Shown here piece by piece: positions 62,101 to 64,000 of a stretch of 64,000 nt of DNA. The stretch's first letter is position 1. Each line of letters starts with the position of its first letter. The position numbers and the translations under genes are program-made. A model generated the notes under the pieces. It was not told where the DNA came from. It did no database searches and was given only the letters and a program-made list of their open reading frames with translations. This DNA is from Paenibacillus macquariensis (GTDB lineage: Bacteria; Bacillota; Bacilli; Paenibacillales; Paenibacillaceae), in the NCBI RefSeq assembly GCF_900156375.1, contig NZ_FTNK01000009.1, positions 62,001 through 126,000 on the forward strand. The letters run 5' to 3'.

Positions 62101-64000
62101 GGTGACGGATGCGGAAGGTAAAGCAACAGTAACGTATCAGTCTGCATCTAATACGGGTGTAAATGAAAAGGATATTATTATCCTAGCTACGGCCAACGAT
62201 ACAAATTTGGGATTAAATGCGCAGGCGGCTGTTAATATTACGTTCATGCCTGCATCGATTCATGGTGTAATCACGAAGGGTGACACCAATGTACCGGTGG
62301 CTGGTGTTGTTGTAAGAGTAACACTTGATCTCGATGGTGATGGTTTGATTACACCAGGAATTGACTTTGATGAGACAGTGATTACAAAGACTGACGGATC
62401 GTATGATATCGTTGTTCCGAAGGGCGACGCTGTTTATGAACTAGAAGTACAGCAAACGGTAAATATAGGTGGTGTAGACACGATTATTACCTATAAGCAG
62501 ACGGCTAAGGTTGATAAGGTTTCTGGGGCCGGAGAAGAGGAATTCGATTCCGAGAAGACAATTACCGGTATCGTGTTATTCAAGCAACCGAGTGGTCAGT
62601 CTACCCTGCTTAATAACGATATCGTGAGCAAGTCGATTGTCTATTTGAAGAAATCCGATGGCAGTTATGTATCAAGCAATGGCGTACCAACAGCTTATTC
62701 ACTGAATCAACAAGGTGTATTTCATGCAGATGGATTAGCACTTGGTGAATACGAACTAGAAGTACGCTACGAGATTGAGCTAGGTAAGCAGATCACGTTT
62801 AGTCGCAGTAAGGTAAGCGTTAAGGCTTCCGGGGAAATGAATATCACAGCAGCACTTGTTGATCCATATGGCACGATTACAGATGCTGTAACTCATCTGC
62901 CAATCGAAGGTGCTAAGGTAGTTCTTCATTATGCGAATACAGCAAGAAATAAAGCTAAAGGGTTGATACTGGGGGCAGCTGTCACATTGCCAGCACTTGT
63001 TGGGTTCGAGCCAAATAACAATGCTAGCCCGGATCAGTTGAGTGACATTCATGGTTTCTATGCCTATATGGTGTATCCAGAAACAGATTATTATGTGGTT
63101 GTGACGAAGACTGGCTATCATAACTACACGAGTCCGACATTGTCTGTTGAATGGGCTATTGTTAAACATGATGTGGCGTTATTACCAATCCAAACGTCAG
63201 TACCAAGTCCACCACACCATACGGAAGTACCAAGTACGTCGAACGAATCGAATATCTCCCTAAATCTTTCTTTGGATAAGAACAAAGTTAAAGAAGGTGG
63301 AGATTCTCAAATTACTGTAACCTACAAGAATGATTCTAATCATCCCATTTCGTCAGGAGAAATAAAAGTAACACTTCCTGCAGGCGTGATAGTTGTAGAT
63401 CCGGCCGGGGGCACCGTTACGGGTAATACCATAGTATGGAAATTATCGAATTTGGCAACTGGACAAGTAGGTAATTACAAGCTAATTGTGAAATGGCCAC
63501 TGCTGGACGGAGTAGAGAAAATCTATGATATTTCAGGTGTGTTCACCGCAAATAGTGCAAGTACGGGTGTGAGATCATCTGTAAAAATTAATGTGTTCTC
63601 AGATCGCTTCGGCGAGCTTAAACATTATCGATATATTCTAGGTTATCCTGACAAAGAGTTTAAGTTGAACAAATCGATGACTCGTGCAGAGGTTGCTGCG
63701 ATTGTAGCGAGATTGACCGAGAATGTTGATATTGATTATGCATTGCCTTATAAGGACATTCGTCCAGGACATTGGGCAACGAATTACATTAGAATAGCAA
63801 CAAAACATGGTTATTTCAGCGGTGGTAAAGATGGTCTATTCCGTCCAGATGCACCGATTACACGTGGAGAACTTGCCTCGGTTATGGCTCGTTTCTTGGA
63901 ATTGGAGATCAGCAAGCCTACCAAGGCACATTTCTCGGATACTTCAGGACACTGGGCAGGGAATATGATCGAATCCTTGTATAATAGCAAGTTCCTAACC
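59135..64000 (+). CDS. Large secreted SLH protein with Ig-like and cadherin-like repeats (3' end outside window)
   Basis: The frame is open from ATG 59135 (AAAGGGGAG upstream) to the window end, 1622 codons. It has a signal peptide (to about residue 48), then a beta region, several repeats of about 110-120 residues of cadherin-like/big-Ig kind (D-P-x-K-G-x-L and T-G-x-V-x-F-x-W-N-G/S), and a tandem D-E-K-G-N-V type repeat. An invasin-like Big-1 domain near residues 940-1040 follows, with carboxypeptidase-regulatory-like beta domains, a DUF11-like domain, and at least two SLH domains starting near 63610. It should be anchored in the S-layer/wall, probably as a structural or adhesive surface protein. 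The last SLH domain is cut by the window edge. Confidence 0.92.
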   Translation, partial: MRNQDVGIQVRRQDWGKKLTMLMLALLIATGQWMIGLSPAEAAVEASGSTYFTDTDNWGGGAGSSTADDDMDISIKNQNKTTADNYAKYPVEFKITNVDRLPTKSAQLLIRANDVDEYIEKVPGNGEWDRVYFSSNPSDIALGASYTPWQTTSTWTKNIQDSKVGVNGQDYMKEITEGAYLGALSGQDSSWNTSVLTFKPDEWKRIALGDNYVGVSIHHYYQDTRTGTGSALANTNWTMKVDWGQLVIDGGIRKTGEITEAGLKVENGKVTIDTSFIPKVAGNNFAMEVNVIEKTLVNGQVVERNVGLDKKFFDKPTEGQEVDWNKIVLTDSGINPSKEYVVNIILFDDRGNGVELEKYTNPGEAQHVVTFSTHDPIVKDISKSGLRSDPTEFTAKDFKDKYLMVNGNAANGDNLESVKIITLPDPTKGVLELDGSLVTAGQKIPVGELGKLAFVPVTGGFDGTIDFLWNGYNGTIFAPADAKVTVNSSPEVKDISVFMKIGDPLFPFTGTNDFIPNYVDPGSEPLATVKIVTLPDPLKGKLVLDDGAGGVTDVTVNQLIDVSDLTHLKFIPIPGVTGEVTFEWNGSDGLQYAVKDKTITITINTPPVVGIVMKSGVEGSAIGFAANNFALAPAYTDTDLDELTEVRIDLPSDFALSGKLGYATVTGTVYYKPGESVTLKVAELNNLVFEPALGLTPGINVEFPWVGSDGMHFSDNLGKVIISYKKLPIAEPNVYNEEEGVSSILIVLEGNSSGTVTGVTYDSIVTDPLKGVLTQDPTDPNGLTWTYIPNIDFQLGTDSFTYTVRDEKGNVSAPVEITIHINKALDGWVGNKGQGDPTIVKAIPGQPLKLSALSTQSADGVTALISGVEVPLMLMNSSTWATDGYKQWENMTFILPSNTATGQHTVSFVAVNGTGDVLQTESASKLIDNNFQVTGASLSLTANPEKIVGDGHSTTDIKALLLDENGVPIVGVEVVFTAPEGSFVGPNHAVTDAEGKATVTYQSASNTGVNEKDIIILATANDTNLGLNAQAAVNITFMPASIHGVITKGDTNVPVAGVVVRVTLDLDGDGLITPGIDFDETVITKTDGSYDIVVPKGDAVYELEVQQTVNIGGVDTIITYKQTAKVDKVSGAGEEEFDSEKTITGIVLFKQPSGQSTLLNNDIVSKSIVYLKKSDGSYVSSNGVPTAYSLNQQGVFHADGLALGEYELEVRYEIELGKQITFSRSKVSVKASGEMNITAALVDPYGTITDAVTHLPIEGAKVVLHYANTARNKAKGLILGAAVTLPALVGFEPNNNASPDQLSDIHGFYAYMVYPETDYYVVVTKTGYHNYTSPTLSVEWAIVKHDVALLPIQTSVPSPPHHTEVPSTSNESNISLNLSLDKNKVKEGGDSQITVTYKNDSNHPISSGEIKVTLPAGVIVVDPAGGTVTGNTIVWKLSNLATGQVGNYKLIVKWPLLDGVEKIYDISGVFTANSASTGVRSSVKINVFSDRFGELKHYRYILGYPDKEFKLNKSMTRAEVAAIVARLTENVDIDYALPYKDIRPGHWATNYIRIATKHGYFSGGKDGLFRPDAPITRGELASVMARFLELEISKPTKAHFSDTSGHWAGNMIESLYNSKFLT

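Overview
The window looks like chromosomal DNA of a Paenibacillus-type Firmicute. GC content is low to moderate. Ribosome binding sites are strong (GGAGG type) and TTG/GTG starts are common. Three very large secreted proteins end in S-layer homology (SLH) domains, and the sugar transporters are LplB/YtcP-like. A BceRS-BceAB module has a response regulator that closely matches my memory of the Bacillus subtilis protein. A Pro-Pro endopeptidase (PPEP) resembles the P. alvei PPEP-2 and Clostridioides difficile PPEP-1 family. No tRNA, rRNA, insertion sequence, phage gene or CRISPR array was seen.

Layout. 1-606: 3' end of a chemoreceptor gene. 0.9-9.4 kb: a carbohydrate locus with an intracellular GH20 hexosaminidase, two ABC permeases, a solute-binding lipoprotein, a ROK regulator and a secreted putative glycosidase-fold protein. 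9.5-12.8 kb: a bis-heme ferric-reductase-like membrane protein, an intact diguanylate cyclase and a decayed GGDEF gene. 12.9-19.0 kb: a vWA-MucBP-SLH adhesin behind a c-di-GMP-I riboswitch and terminator, convergent with a secreted PPEP behind two tandem c-di-GMP-I riboswitches. 19.2-24.3 kb: a Fur-controlled siderophore ABC transporter, divergent from a ferredoxin/flavodoxin-NADP reductase. 24.5-32 kb: a beta-propeller-like protein, an EamA transporter with a divergent LysR regulator, and a BTAD response regulator divergent from a 1028-residue hybrid kinase. 32.2-39.8 kb: a five-gene exopolysaccharide operon (NodB deacetylase, TviB-like dehydrogenase, PilZ-GT2 synthase, NodB-like/lectin-like protein, GH18-like protein). 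39.9-45.8 kb: a metallophosphoesterase-like protein, a promoter/terminator pair that may make a small RNA, a low-complexity secreted protein and an SLH protein with two thioredoxin-like domains. 46.3-54.3 kb: a two-component system with a one-operon ABC importer carrying two membrane-anchored binding proteins. 54.4-58.9 kb: bceRS-bceAB. 59.1-64 kb: a large SLH protein cut by the window end.

How the parts may work together. The strongest theme is cyclic di-GMP and the cell surface. There is an intact GGEEF enzyme, three c-di-GMP-I aptamers, an adhesin with PLPP motifs between its adhesive part and its SLH anchor, a secreted protease of the family that cuts such motifs, and a PilZ-fused polysaccharide synthase. 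This suggests a c-di-GMP switch between attachment and release plus matrix synthesis, analogous to the C. difficile PPEP-1/CD2831 system.

A second pattern is structural. Three gene blocks (9.5-19.1, 24.4-25.4 and 46.1-54.3 kb) each sit directly downstream of the 3' end of an intact gene, and the far side of each block carries a roughly 50-110 bp decayed copy of that same 3' end in the same orientation.
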